DNA of 35,401 nucleotides from JBFGCM01 sp041581135 (GTDB lineage: Bacteria; Actinomycetota; Acidimicrobiia; Spongiisociales; UBA5794), in contig JBFGCM010000028.1 in NCBI GenBank assembly GCA_041581135.1, positions 1 to 35,401 of the forward strand, in the 5' to 3' direction. The notes beneath the pieces were generated by a model. It ran no database searches. It was not told where the DNA came from and saw only the letters and a program-made list of their open reading frames with translations. A program made the position numbers and the translations under genes. This document shows positions 7,167 to 14,575 of the stretch, piece by piece (position 1 is the first letter of the stretch; every line of letters begins with the position of its first letter).

Positions 7167-7840
7167 AAGCCTCTCCGTTGGCTCTCCCATGGGGGATCGG
7201 CGCCGCTCCGGAACTCTGCGACGCTCGGGCCCCCCAGCGTTCTCAGCCGCCAGGTGCCGTAGAGATAGCTCACGATCAGCAGCGGTATCGCCGTCGGCCA
7301 GGACAGGGCGATCTTGACCGCAGCAAGCGCTTCGGTCCGGCCACTGTCGAACAACACGTACTGGCCCACGGCCCGCACCGTCCAGTACGCGATCCAGAGC
7401 CACGTGACCATCGTGTAGGCCGGGCGGACGTCTCTGCGCCAGTACCAGGACCGAGGCCATCGCCTGAACAGGTGGCTGGCCCACGCCGCCAGTGGTCTGC
7501 GGGCGGCAACCGTCACCACCCCGGCGACGGCGTACGCCGCGCTCGAAACGATGCCGGGCAGGAAGAAGGCCTCCGCCCTCCCGAAGAACAACGCGATGCC
7601 GACGGCGCCCAGCACGCCCCCCAGCCCTCCGACGGCGTATGCGGCCCGACCGCCCAGAAGGAGGCGCAGCACCAGCACCAACAGACCGGAGGCGACGGCG
7701 GCGATCGCCGCCGTGACCAGCCCGCCGACTGCGTTGGCCACCACGAACACGATCGGTGCGATGGCGGAATCGACCAGCGGGCGGTCGGGCCGCCACAGCG
7801 CACCGAGCTCTTCCCGCAGTTCCTGGCGACGGCCGTTCAC
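7163..7840 (-). CDS. DUF3159-family polytopic membrane protein
   Basis: A 225-residue integral membrane protein with about six hydrophobic helices: APIVFVVANAVGGLVTA, AVASGLLVLVLRLLL, AVGGLGGVLGAVGIALFF, FLPGIVSSAAYAVAGVV, TMVTWLWIAYWTVRAVGQYV and LSWPTAIPLLIVSYLYG. The RREVRP.Y-like segment (WYWRRDVRPAYTMVTWLW) and the RLRTLGGPSVAEF end are typical of actinobacterial DUF3159, whose function is not established. It starts with GTG at 7840, which overlaps the response-regulator stop by four bases (GTGA), making it the third gene of the kinase-regulator operon. That tie suggests a role in phosphate or envelope signalling, which is inference. Confidence 0.85.
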   Translation of the reverse strand: MNGRRQELREELGALWRPDRPLVDSAIAPIVFVVANAVGGLVTAAIAAVASGLLVLVLRLLLGGRAAYAVGGLGGVLGAVGIALFFGRAEAFFLPGIVSSAAYAVAGVVTVAARRPLAAWASHLFRRWPRSWYWRRDVRPAYTMVTWLWIAYWTVRAVGQYVLFDSGRTEALAAVKIALSWPTAIPLLIVSYLYGTWRLRTLGGPSVAEFRSGADPPWESQRRGF

Positions 7841-8517
7841 TGCTCGGCGGGCTCGAGCCGGTAGCCGACGCCGCGCACGGTCACGATCTGCGGGGCGTCG
7901 TGGGTCGACTCGAGACGTCGCCGCAACCGGCGGATGTGCTGATCGAGCGTCTTCGAGTCGGTCCAGCTATACCCCCAGATCTCGCTCAGCAACAGCTGCC
8001 GGGTCACCACCCGCCCGGCGCGGCGCATGAGCATCTCCAGCAGCTCGAACTCCTTGCGCGGCAGATCCTGCGCCTCACCGCCGAGCATCAGCTGGTACCG
8101 CTCCACGTCGAGGGTCGCGGCTCCGACCGTCAGACGCGTCGGCTCGCCCGGGGTGACGGACCTGCGCAGCGCCGCCCTCACCCGCGCCAACAGCTCACGC
8201 ACCGAGTACGGCTTCTTGAGATAGTCGTCTGCGCCCAACTCCAAGGCCGCGACCACGTCGGCCTCGCCGTCCTTCGCCGACACCACGATGACGGGAGCCT
8301 GTGACTCCGCCCGGATACCGCGGAGTACGTCGAGGCCGGCGAGACCCGGCAACATCAGATCGAGCAGCACCAGATCCGCCGGCTCGTCCAGAAACGCCGC
8401 CAACCCGTCCCGGCCATCCGCCGCCGACGCGACTTCGAAGCCTTCGCGATCCAGGGCCACTTCCAGCGCGTCGACGAATGCGGGCTCGTCCTCGACGATC
8501 AAGATGCGAGGTCTCAC
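7837..8517 (-). CDS. OmpR/PhoB-family response regulator (RegX3/PhoP-like)
   Basis: A 226-residue two-component transcription factor. The receiver domain (about 1-115) starts RPRILIVEDEPAFVDALEVA with acidic residues Glu9/Asp10, phospho-acceptor Asp53 (LVLLDLMLPG), VVSAKDGEADVV and the conserved Lys in DDYLKKPY. The C-terminal winged helix (about 130-226) includes LPRKEFELLEMLMRRAGRVV, the recognition helix TLDQHIRRLRRRLE and the wing IVTVRGVGYRLE. The start is GTG at 8517, overlapping the kinase stop (GTGA); a longer frame reaching 8763 is antisense-like extension and is rejected. Gene order kinase then regulator matches senX3-regX3. The PHO-box repeats ahead of divergent pstS are its likely target. 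Confidence 0.95.
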   Translation of the reverse strand: MRPRILIVEDEPAFVDALEVALDREGFEVASAADGRDGLAAFLDEPADLVLLDLMLPGLAGLDVLRGIRAESQAPVIVVSAKDGEADVVAALELGADDYLKKPYSVRELLARVRAALRRSVTPGEPTRLTVGAATLDVERYQLMLGGEAQDLPRKEFELLEMLMRRAGRVVTRQLLLSEIWGYSWTDSKTLDQHIRRLRRRLESTHDAPQIVTVRGVGYRLEPAEQ

Positions 8518-9722
8518 GAGGCCACTTCCTCCTCCAGGATCGGAATGCGAAGCCGGAAGGTGCTCCCGACTCCCTCCTCCGACTCCACCTCGACCGAGCC
8601 ATGCAGGTTGACGGCCACGTGGCGAACGATCGCAAGCCCCAGGCCGGTGCCCCCGGTTGCCCGGCTCCGTGCTCGGTCGACCCGGTAGAACCTCTCGAAG
8701 ACTCGATCCCGGTGCTGCTCCGAAATACCGATGCCGGAATCCTCCACCGAAATCACGAGCCACGATCCATCCACCACCGCCTCCACCCGCACGCTCGGGT
8801 CGGGGCGCCCGGCGACGGCCGTGTACTTCACCGCATTGTCGATGAGGTTCGACAAGGCCGAGGTGAGTTGTCGCCGGTCGGCGGCGACCACGGCACCGCT
8901 GCCGAGTCCGGCTACCTCGACCTCGATGCCGGCCTCCTTGGCCTGTAACGCGTGCCGGGCAACCGACTCGGCGATCACTTCATCCACTGACACCGGTTCC
9001 GGGGGCGTGGCACCGGCCTCCAGCTCACCGAGGCCGATGATGTCCTCGATCAATCGTGACATCCGGCCCGCTTCTCCCGACAACCGGGCCGCCAACCGCC
9101 TCCGCACCGTCGGATCTTCGGCATCGGCGAGGGTCTCCGCCAACACCGAGAGGGCGCCCAGAGGCGTCTTCAGCTCATGGCTGACGTTCGTGACGAAGTC
9201 GCGCCGCATGGCATCGATCTGCCGACGCTGCGTCAGATCCTCGATGTAGGCAACCACCCCCGGCACCCCGTTTCCCAGAGGCACCGCCCGCAGCCGAAGC
9301 ACCCTCCGAATCGGTGTGTAGAGATCGATGTCGGCCTGTTGCAGCTTGCGCGACACGAGGACGGCATCGAACAGCTCGCCGAGCCGGACCTCGGCAACTG
9401 CCTCACCGTGGCGGGCACCGATGAATGCTTCTGCCGCGGCGTTGGCGAACACGACCCGCTTGGCGTCGTCAACCAGCATGACACCGAATTCGGCACCGGC
9501 CAGCGCCCGTTCGAGTTGCTCAGCGGCCTCGACCGCCCGCTGTGTGGCGTCTCCTGCTGCGGTGAGCGCCGCGCCGACTGCGTAGTCGACATCACCGGCC
9601 CGGCCGGGAGCAACACCGGCGCTTCGCAACGCGGCGCGCACACGGCGGCGCTGCCGCAGAAGGGCTGCGCCCAACACGAGTGCAGCCACGGCAAAGAGGA
9701 TTGCAAGAACGCCCGCCAGCAC
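8514..9722 (-). CDS. Sensor histidine kinase, SenX3/PhoR-like
   Basis: A 402-residue membrane kinase, partner of the regulator at 7837. One N-terminal membrane helix (about 2-22, LAGVLAILFAVAALVLGAALL) is followed by an RQRRR stop and no sizeable extracytoplasmic loop, as in SenX3, so sensing is probably through partners such as Pst/PhoU. A PAS domain spans about 70-165. The HisKA box FVTNVSHELKTPLGAL gives phospho-acceptor His182. The HATPase domain has the N box NLIDNAVKYT, G1 VEDSGIGIS, F box RVFERFYRVDRARS and G2 GGTGLGLAIVRH. The start is GTG at 9722 with TACACT six bases upstream and no Shine-Dalgarno, so the transcript is probably leaderless. It diverges from pstS. Confidence 0.95.
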   Translation of the reverse strand: MLAGVLAILFAVAALVLGAALLRQRRRVRAALRSAGVAPGRAGDVDYAVGAALTAAGDATQRAVEAAEQLERALAGAEFGVMLVDDAKRVVFANAAAEAFIGARHGEAVAEVRLGELFDAVLVSRKLQQADIDLYTPIRRVLRLRAVPLGNGVPGVVAYIEDLTQRRQIDAMRRDFVTNVSHELKTPLGALSVLAETLADAEDPTVRRRLAARLSGEAGRMSRLIEDIIGLGELEAGATPPEPVSVDEVIAESVARHALQAKEAGIEVEVAGLGSGAVVAADRRQLTSALSNLIDNAVKYTAVAGRPDPSVRVEAVVDGSWLVISVEDSGIGISEQHRDRVFERFYRVDRARSRATGGTGLGLAIVRHVAVNLHGSVEVESEEGVGSTFRLRIPILEEEVAS

Positions 9723-9728
9723 GCTGGG

Positions 9729-9734
9729 AGTGTA
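9729..9734 (-). promoter_or_regulatory. -10 box for leaderless kinase-regulator operon transcript
   Basis: Minus-strand TACACT, six bases before the kinase GTG at 9722. There is no ribosome-binding site between them. The PHO-box repeats begin about 47 bases further upstream and could also act on this promoter. Confidence 0.5.
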
Positions 9735-9780
9735 TCCACGGCGGCGCCGACCCCGTCCGAAATGCCCGTTGCCGGGAAGA

Positions 9781-9824
9781 GTTCACGCCGAGTTCACCTT
9801 GGCGTCCGGCTGGGGTCACGACGT
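9781..9824 (+). promoter_or_regulatory. PHO box: 11-bp direct repeats ahead of pstS
   Basis: GTTCAC begins at 9781 and again at 9792, exactly 11 bases apart (gttcacgccga, gttcaccttgg). A degenerate unit sits in phase near 9803, and GGTCACGACGT begins at 9814, 22 bases after the second. This is the layout of actinobacterial PhoP/RegX3 binding sites, where each 11-bp unit starts G(T/G)TCA. It ends just before a possible -10, TAGGTT (9830-9835), so bound regulator would take the -35 position. A further GTTCAC at 9833 is out of phase. The 182-base region between kinase and pstS is otherwise without genes. Confidence 0.75.
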
Positions 9825-9829
9825 ACCCG

Positions 9830-9835
9830 TAGGTT
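9830..9835 (+). promoter_or_regulatory. pstS: Putative -10 box of pstS
   Basis: TAGGTT, directly downstream of the last PHO-box unit. It predicts a leader of about 60 bases before the pstS ATG at 9905, whose ribosome-binding site is GGGGAGGA at 9891-9898. Confidence 0.35.
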
Positions 9836-9904
9836 CACGTGGGTGCGGGTACCCAAGGCGAGCCCGTGTGCGAACGACGACCAGGTCCTCGGGGAGGAAT
9901 CATC

Positions 9905-10891
9905 ATGTCCCGGATCCGCTTCGTGAAGCCGGCGCTGCTGCTGTCGGCCTTGATGCTCGTCGCAACGGCGTGCGGCGGAAATGGCGATGCCGGCGACGGT
10001 GGAGGCGGCGGTTCCATCGCCATCTCGGGTTCGTCCACCGTCGAGCCGATCTCGGCCCGAGTCGCCGAGGCATTCCGGGCCGACCGGCCGGATCTGACGA
10101 TCAGCGTCGACGGCCCCGGGACCGGCGACGGCTTCGCCAAGTTCTGCGCCGGCGAGACCGACATCTCCAATGCCTCCCGCCCGATCAAGGACTCCGAGGC
10201 CGAGACATGTGCCGCCAACGGCATCGAGTTCGTCGAACTCCAGGTTGCGATCGACGGTCTGTCGGTCATCACGTCGGCCAGCAACGCGGCCGTCAGCTGC
10301 TTGGACTTCCACGATCTCTATGCGCTGCTGGGTCCGGAGTCGATCGGGTTCTCCTCCTGGTCCGACGCCAACGACCTCGGAGCGGAGCTGGGGGGAACGC
10401 ACGCCCCGTACCCTGACGCCGACCTCTCGGTCACCGCGCCCGGTGAGGAGTCGGGAACCTACGACACGTTCGTCGAGCTCGTACTCGAAGACATCGCAGA
10501 CGAGCGTGGCGAGGAAACGGCGGCTCGTCCCGACTACACGGCCTCGGCCAACGACAACGTGATCATCGACGGCATCTCGGGCACCGATACGTCGCTCGGG
10601 TGGGTCGGCTACGCCTTCTACATCGAGAACGAGGACAAGGTCGCTGCGCTCGAGGTCGACGGCGGAGACGGCTGCGTCGGCCCCACGGCCGAGACCATCG
10701 CCGACGGCACCTACCCCCTCGCACGAGCCTTGTACATCTACGTCAACACGGCCAAGGCCGGCGAGAAGCCGGAACTCACCGACCTCGTCGACTTCTACCT
10801 CTCCGACGAGGGTTTGGCGGCCGTTGGCGAGGCCGGCTACGTCGAGCTGGCCGACTACGGGCCGACCCGCAGCGCCTGGGACAACCGCTAG
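9905..10891 (+). CDS. pstS: Phosphate ABC transporter substrate-binding lipoprotein PstS
   Basis: A 328-residue high-affinity phosphate-binding protein. It has a basic N-terminus, a hydrophobic stretch (PALLLSALMLVATAC) and a lipobox ending at Cys23, then a Gly/Asp-rich linker, so the mature protein should be lipid-anchored outside the membrane. Phosphate-contact motifs are IAISGSSTVEPIS (38-50), DGPGTGDGFAKFCAGETDIS and SGTYDTFVE. The start ATG is fixed by GGGGAGGA seven bases or so upstream and by the signal peptide; a frame opening at 9839 is rejected. It is preceded by a PHO box and separated from pstC by a 137-base gap holding a strong hairpin, which probably lets pstS be expressed above the permease genes. 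Confidence 0.95.
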   Translation: MSRIRFVKPALLLSALMLVATACGGNGDAGDGGGGGSIAISGSSTVEPISARVAEAFRADRPDLTISVDGPGTGDGFAKFCAGETDISNASRPIKDSEAETCAANGIEFVELQVAIDGLSVITSASNAAVSCLDFHDLYALLGPESIGFSSWSDANDLGAELGGTHAPYPDADLSVTAPGEESGTYDTFVELVLEDIADERGEETAARPDYTASANDNVIIDGISGTDTSLGWVGYAFYIENEDKVAALEVDGGDGCVGPTAETIADGTYPLARALYIYVNTAKAGEKPELTDLVDFYLSDEGLAAVGEAGYVELADYGPTRSAWDNR

Positions 10892-10949
10892 ATGATCCCG
10901 CCCGCTCGGCACGTGGTCACCGTTTACCTCGAAGGAACAGTCCTCCAGA

Positions 10950-10979
10950 GGGAGGGGTGCACGCCGTGGCACCCCTCCC
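10950..10979 (+). terminator. Strong hairpin between pstS and pstC (attenuator or mRNA stabiliser)
   Basis: A perfect 11-bp GC-rich stem: GGGAGGGGTGC (10950-10960), loop acgccgtg, GCACCCCTCCC (10969-10979). There is no U-tract afterwards, so it is not a classic intrinsic terminator. Its place between a binding-protein gene and its permease genes is typical of hairpins that stop 3' decay or partly terminate transcription. Confidence 0.65.
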
Positions 10980-11028
10980 ACACCCTCCCGCGGACCGCCG
11001 ACGGGCACACACTCCAAAACGGAATCCC

Positions 11029-11952
11029 ATGACCACTGCCACCGCCCCAGCTCTCGATCTCAGCGGCGACGTGCGCCGTCGTCGACGAGAGCGGCGAGTG
11101 CGGCGGTTCTTCCTCGGCACCGCCATCCTCTCGATCGGGGTCAGCGTCGCCATCGTCCTCTCCCTCATCGGAGAGGCCTTCAACTTCATCTCGCAGGTGG
11201 CTTTCGCTGATCTGTGGACCGTTGGCTGGTTCCCGCGCCGAGGGCTCTTCGACTTCATCACGCTCGTCGCCGCGACCCTGCTCATCTCCCTGATCGCAAT
11301 GGTGGTGGCGACGCCGTTGGGTCTGGGGGCGGCGACGTACCTGTCTGAATACGCCAGTCCGCGGGCTCGGCGGGTGCTGAAGCCGATCATCGAGATCCTG
11401 GCCGGCATTCCGTCGGTGGTGCTCGGCTTCTTTGCGCTCACCTGGATCAGCCCGAACATCGCCCAACGCCTCTTCGGAGCCGGGACGTTCTCGATGCTGG
11501 CAGCAGGTATCGGCGTCGGCATCCTCGTGACGCCGCTCGTGGCGTCCATATCGGAGGATGCGATGCGGGCAGTTCCGAATGAGCTTCGGCAGGCCTCGTA
11601 CGGCCTCGGTGCCAATCGGGCGATCACGGTGCGGCGGGTGGTGTTCCCGGCCGCCATCTCCGGCGTCGTGGCATCGCTGATTCTGGGCGTTTCGAGGGCC
11701 ATAGGAGAGACGATGGTCGTGTTCATGGCGGCCGGTGCCGTGGGGGGCGCGCTGCGCACCTTCTCGGTCACGGAGCCGGGTCAGACCATGACGGCCGCCA
11801 TCGCTTCGCTGGCCACCGGTAGCGACCAGGTCGCCGGGGAGGGCCTTGCCTTCCAGAGCCTCTTCATGGTCGGCCTCTTGCTGTTCTTCCTCACGTTGCT
11901 CCTCAACGTCATCAGCGACCGCTTCGTGCGGCGGGTCCGGGAGAAGTACTGA
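11029..11952 (+). CDS. pstC: Phosphate ABC transporter permease PstC
   Basis: A 307-residue inner-membrane permease of the Pst importer. A basic cytoplasmic lead (DVRRRRRERRVRRFF) precedes the first helix (ILSIGVSVAIVLSLIGEAF); about six helices follow. Family motifs are GLGAATYLSEYASPRARR, EILAGIPSVVLGFFAL and the ATPase-contact loop SYGLGANRAITVRRVVFP, with SRAIGETMVVFMAAGA after it. ATG 11029 is the first start after the pstS-pstC hairpin; longer frames reaching back into pstS are rejected, though only weak purine-rich sequence precedes this ATG. The stop overlaps the pstA start by one base (TGATG). Confidence 0.95.
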   Translation: MTTATAPALDLSGDVRRRRRERRVRRFFLGTAILSIGVSVAIVLSLIGEAFNFISQVAFADLWTVGWFPRRGLFDFITLVAATLLISLIAMVVATPLGLGAATYLSEYASPRARRVLKPIIEILAGIPSVVLGFFALTWISPNIAQRLFGAGTFSMLAAGIGVGILVTPLVASISEDAMRAVPNELRQASYGLGANRAITVRRVVFPAAISGVVASLILGVSRAIGETMVVFMAAGAVGGALRTFSVTEPGQTMTAAIASLATGSDQVAGEGLAFQSLFMVGLLLFFLTLLLNVISDRFVRRVREKY

Positions 11953-12908
11953 TGACCACGACACGAGTCGCCGACCTGAGCACGACCGAGGTGGTTCGCC
12001 AGTCCCTCGCCGGGCGACGCGTCAACGTCGGCGCCATCGCCTTCCAGCTGGGGCTCTTGGTGACGCTCCTCACGTCGCTCCTCATCCTCGTGGTGCTGCT
12101 GGGAGACATCATCGTGGCGGCGCTACCGACGTTCCGCGATCGGGGCCTCGACTTCGTCACCTCACCACTGTCACTCAGCGCGGACAGTGCAGGCGTCTTG
12201 TCCGGCATCACCGGGTCGCTGGCCATCACAGTGGTCGTGGCCCTGGTGGCGTTTCCCGTGGGCATCGGCGCCGCCGTCTACCTCGAGGAGTACGCCCCGG
12301 ACAACCGACTGACGCGGATCATCGCGACGAACATCCGCAACCTCGCCGGTGTGCCTTCGATCGTCTACGGCCTGCTCGGACTGGCAGTGTTCGTTCGGCT
12401 CGTCGACCTCATCGGACTGGGCGGCGATCGAGGCGGACGCAACGTGCTCGCGGCCGGGCTCACCCTCGCCGTCCTCGTCTTGCCGATCGTCATCATCACG
12501 TCCCTGGAAGCCCTCCGCGCCGTGCCGAACACCATCCGCGAGGCGGGTGTGGGCGTTGGGGCCACCAAGTGGGAAGTGATTCGGCACCACGTGCTCCCGT
12601 CGGCCGCGCCCGGCATCCTCACCGGAGCCGTGCTCACGCTGTCGCGCGCCTTCGGCGAGACGGCCCCGCTGTTCGTGATCGGCGTTGCCACCGGGTTCTT
12701 CGCCTCAGCAGACAGCGCTGGGATCATCGACAGGCTCACCGGTGCCTACACCGCGCTCCCGGTGGTCGTGTTCTCGTGGACCCGCCAAACCGACCCTCTG
12801 TTCCTCGAAACCCTGGCTCCGGCGGCCATCGTCGTGCTGCTGGTGGTGTTGCTGACCGCCAATGCCGGAGCCATCATCCTGCGGAACCGATTCGAGCGGC
12901 AGTGGTGA
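11952..12908 (+). CDS. pstA: Phosphate ABC transporter permease PstA
   Basis: Second permease, 318 residues, pairs with PstC to form the membrane channel. Six or so helices, including LGLLVTLLTSLLILVVLLGD near residues 35-55. Family motifs are GIGAAVYLEEYAPDNRL, NIRNLAGVPSIVYGLLGLAVFV and the coupling loop GVGVGATKWEVIRHHVLPSA, followed by SRAFGETAPLFVIG. The ATG shares one base with the pstC stop. The stop lies in GTGA, where GTG 12905 is a possible overlapping start for pstB, so the permeases and ATPase are read as one tightly coupled unit. Confidence 0.95.
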   Translation: MTTTRVADLSTTEVVRQSLAGRRVNVGAIAFQLGLLVTLLTSLLILVVLLGDIIVAALPTFRDRGLDFVTSPLSLSADSAGVLSGITGSLAITVVVALVAFPVGIGAAVYLEEYAPDNRLTRIIATNIRNLAGVPSIVYGLLGLAVFVRLVDLIGLGGDRGGRNVLAAGLTLAVLVLPIVIITSLEALRAVPNTIREAGVGVGATKWEVIRHHVLPSAAPGILTGAVLTLSRAFGETAPLFVIGVATGFFASADSAGIIDRLTGAYTALPVVVFSWTRQTDPLFLETLAPAAIVVLLVVLLTANAGAIILRNRFERQW

Positions 12909-12943
12909 GCGGGTCCGACGTGACCGGAGAGATGGAGACACCG

Positions 12944-13819
12944 ATGGAGACCACTGACACAGCCGGCCCGGACACCGCCGGGTCCGCAGCCGCTTCCCCG
13001 GCGGCAGCAGCCGACGCACCCGCCACCTCTGCGCAGACCGCCGCGCCTGCCGTCTTCGATGTGAGTGGTCTCACGGTGTTCTACGGAGACTTCCGGGCCG
13101 TCGCCGACATCACGCTTCCCGTCCTCGAGAACGAGATCACGGCGTTCATCGGGCCTTCGGGATGCGGCAAATCGACGGTGCTGCGGTGCTTCAACCGCAT
13201 GAACGACCTCATCCAGTCGGCTCGTGTCCAGGGCAGCGTGAAGTATCACGGGGTCGACCTCTACGACGAGGACGTCGATCCGGTGGAGGTGCGACGGCGC
13301 ATCGGCATGGTGTTCCAGAAGCCCAACCCGTTCCCCAAATCCATCTACGACAACATTGCCTTTGGACCCAAGATCGCCGGCTTCAAGGGGAACATGGACG
13401 ATCTGGTGCACGAGTCGCTGCAACGCGCCGCGTTGTGGGACGAGGTGAAGGACAAGCTCAAAGAGTCGGCGTTTGCGCTCTCCGGCGGCCAACAGCAGCG
13501 GCTCTGCATCGCCAGGGCCATCGCCACCAGCCCAGACGTCGTGCTCATGGACGAACCGGCCTCGGCGTTGGATCCGATCGCGACGCTCCGCATCGAGGAG
13601 CTCATGTTCGAACTCAAGGCGGACTACACCATCATCATCGTCACCCACAACATGCAACAGGCGGCGAGGGTCAGCGACCGCACGGCGTTCTTCAACGTGG
13701 ACATCGATGAAACCGGCCAGAGGACCGGCCGTCTCGTAGAATTCAACGAGACCGGCACGATCTTCACCAATCCGTCGGAGAAAGCCACCGAGGACTACAT
13801 CACGGGGCGGTTCGGATGA
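12944..13819 (+). CDS. pstB: Phosphate ABC transporter ATP-binding protein PstB
   Basis: ATPase of the phosphate importer. Walker A GPSGCGKST, Q-loop GMVFQKPNPFPKSIYDN, signature LSGGQQQRLCIARAIA, Walker B VVLMDEPASALDP and H-loop VTHNMQQA are all present, with the PstB hallmark CFNRMNDLI. The core starts near FDVSGLTVFYGDFRAV and is preceded by an Ala/Thr/Pro-rich low-complexity lead unusual for PstB. The start chosen is ATG 12944, with GGAGA four bases upstream (291 residues). GTG 12905, overlapping the pstA stop as GTGA, and ATG 12932 are in-frame alternatives. The stop overlaps the phoU ATG by four bases or so (ATGAGC). Confidence 0.94.
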   Translation: METTDTAGPDTAGSAAASPAAAADAPATSAQTAAPAVFDVSGLTVFYGDFRAVADITLPVLENEITAFIGPSGCGKSTVLRCFNRMNDLIQSARVQGSVKYHGVDLYDEDVDPVEVRRRIGMVFQKPNPFPKSIYDNIAFGPKIAGFKGNMDDLVHESLQRAALWDEVKDKLKESAFALSGGQQQRLCIARAIATSPDVVLMDEPASALDPIATLRIEELMFELKADYTIIIVTHNMQQAARVSDRTAFFNVDIDETGQRTGRLVEFNETGTIFTNPSEKATEDYITGRFG

Positions 13820-14529
13820 GCAGCACCAGCGGCGACCTCTCCCATCACGATGAGATCCGCCACCACTTCGACGTCCTCATGGCAGGCTTGCTCCAGGGCA
13901 TGGTGCGGATGGGTGCCCTCGTCACCGAGAACACGCGACGCGCCGGCGAGGCCATGACCGAGAACCGGCTCGATCTCGTCAAGACGGTCCGAAAGGCCGA
14001 CGCCGAGGTCAACTCGATGTACGCGACGCTCGAGCGGCAGACGTTCGAGACCTTGGCACGGCAACAGCCCGTCGCCAGCGATCTCCGCTTTCTGGTGGCG
14101 ACGACGCGGATCCTGTACGAGCTGGAACGATCCGGCGACCTCGCCGTGAACTGCGTCAACGTGCTCGAACGAGAGAACGGGTTCCCCGGCTCGGCGGCAC
14201 TGCGGTCCCTCGTGGGCAAGCTGGTGACCGAGGCTTCGGCGCTCTTCGCGCGTGCCATCGACGCACTGGCGGACATGGACGAGGACGCCGGCCCGCGACT
14301 GGACGCCGAGGACGACGCCGTGGACGACACGGTCAGCGCCTTCTACACCGCCATCGGTCGCGAGTCGACCGAGATCGGCCTCGAGTCGGCCATCGAGTTG
14401 TCGCGCATCGGCAGGTACCTCGAGCGAATCGCCGACCACGGCGTCAACATCGGCGAGCATGTCACCTACATCGTCACCGGCGAGTTCCCCGCCGACCTGC
14501 ATCCCGTGCTCGACGATGAGGACGGCTGA
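13816..14529 (+). CDS. phoU: Phosphate-uptake and signalling regulator PhoU
   Basis: A 237-residue cytoplasmic three-helix-bundle repeat protein that links Pst transporter state to the PhoR/SenX3-type kinase, keeping the Pho regulon off when phosphate is plentiful. Two PhoU domains are seen: one at about 8-105 with ADAEVNSMYATLERQ and RQQPVASDLRFLVATTRILYELER, the other at about 115-215 with AEDDAVDDTVSAFY and LSRIGRYLERIADHGVNIGEHV. The paired acidic metal-binding clusters (E/DxxxD type) are kept. Its ATG lies in the pstB stop. It closes the pst operon, and no terminator hairpin is evident before the acyl-CoA dehydrogenase promoter. Confidence 0.95.
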   Translation: MSSTSGDLSHHDEIRHHFDVLMAGLLQGMVRMGALVTENTRRAGEAMTENRLDLVKTVRKADAEVNSMYATLERQTFETLARQQPVASDLRFLVATTRILYELERSGDLAVNCVNVLERENGFPGSAALRSLVGKLVTEASALFARAIDALADMDEDAGPRLDAEDDAVDDTVSAFYTAIGRESTEIGLESAIELSRIGRYLERIADHGVNIGEHVTYIVTGEFPADLHPVLDDEDG

Positions 14530-14539
14530 CGACTCCTGG

Positions 14540-14545
14540 TAGCGT
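14540..14545 (+). promoter_or_regulatory. Putative -10 box of the acyl-CoA dehydrogenase gene
   Basis: TAGCGT, 18 bases ahead of a GAGGAG ribosome-binding site at 14563-14568. It predicts a short leader and supports initiation near 14576 rather than at TTG 14609. Confidence 0.35.
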
Positions 14546-14575
14546 CGACCGCTCAGCCAGACGAGGAGACCGGTC

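Noticed and set aside
9849..9856. GGGTACCC-type palindrome in the pstS leader
   Set aside because: Short palindrome; no link to PHO-box register or known operators.
11846..12943. Upstream extension of the pstB frame through pstA
   Set aside because: pstA is complete in another frame; the extension is Arg/Pro-rich and pstB has its own start signals.
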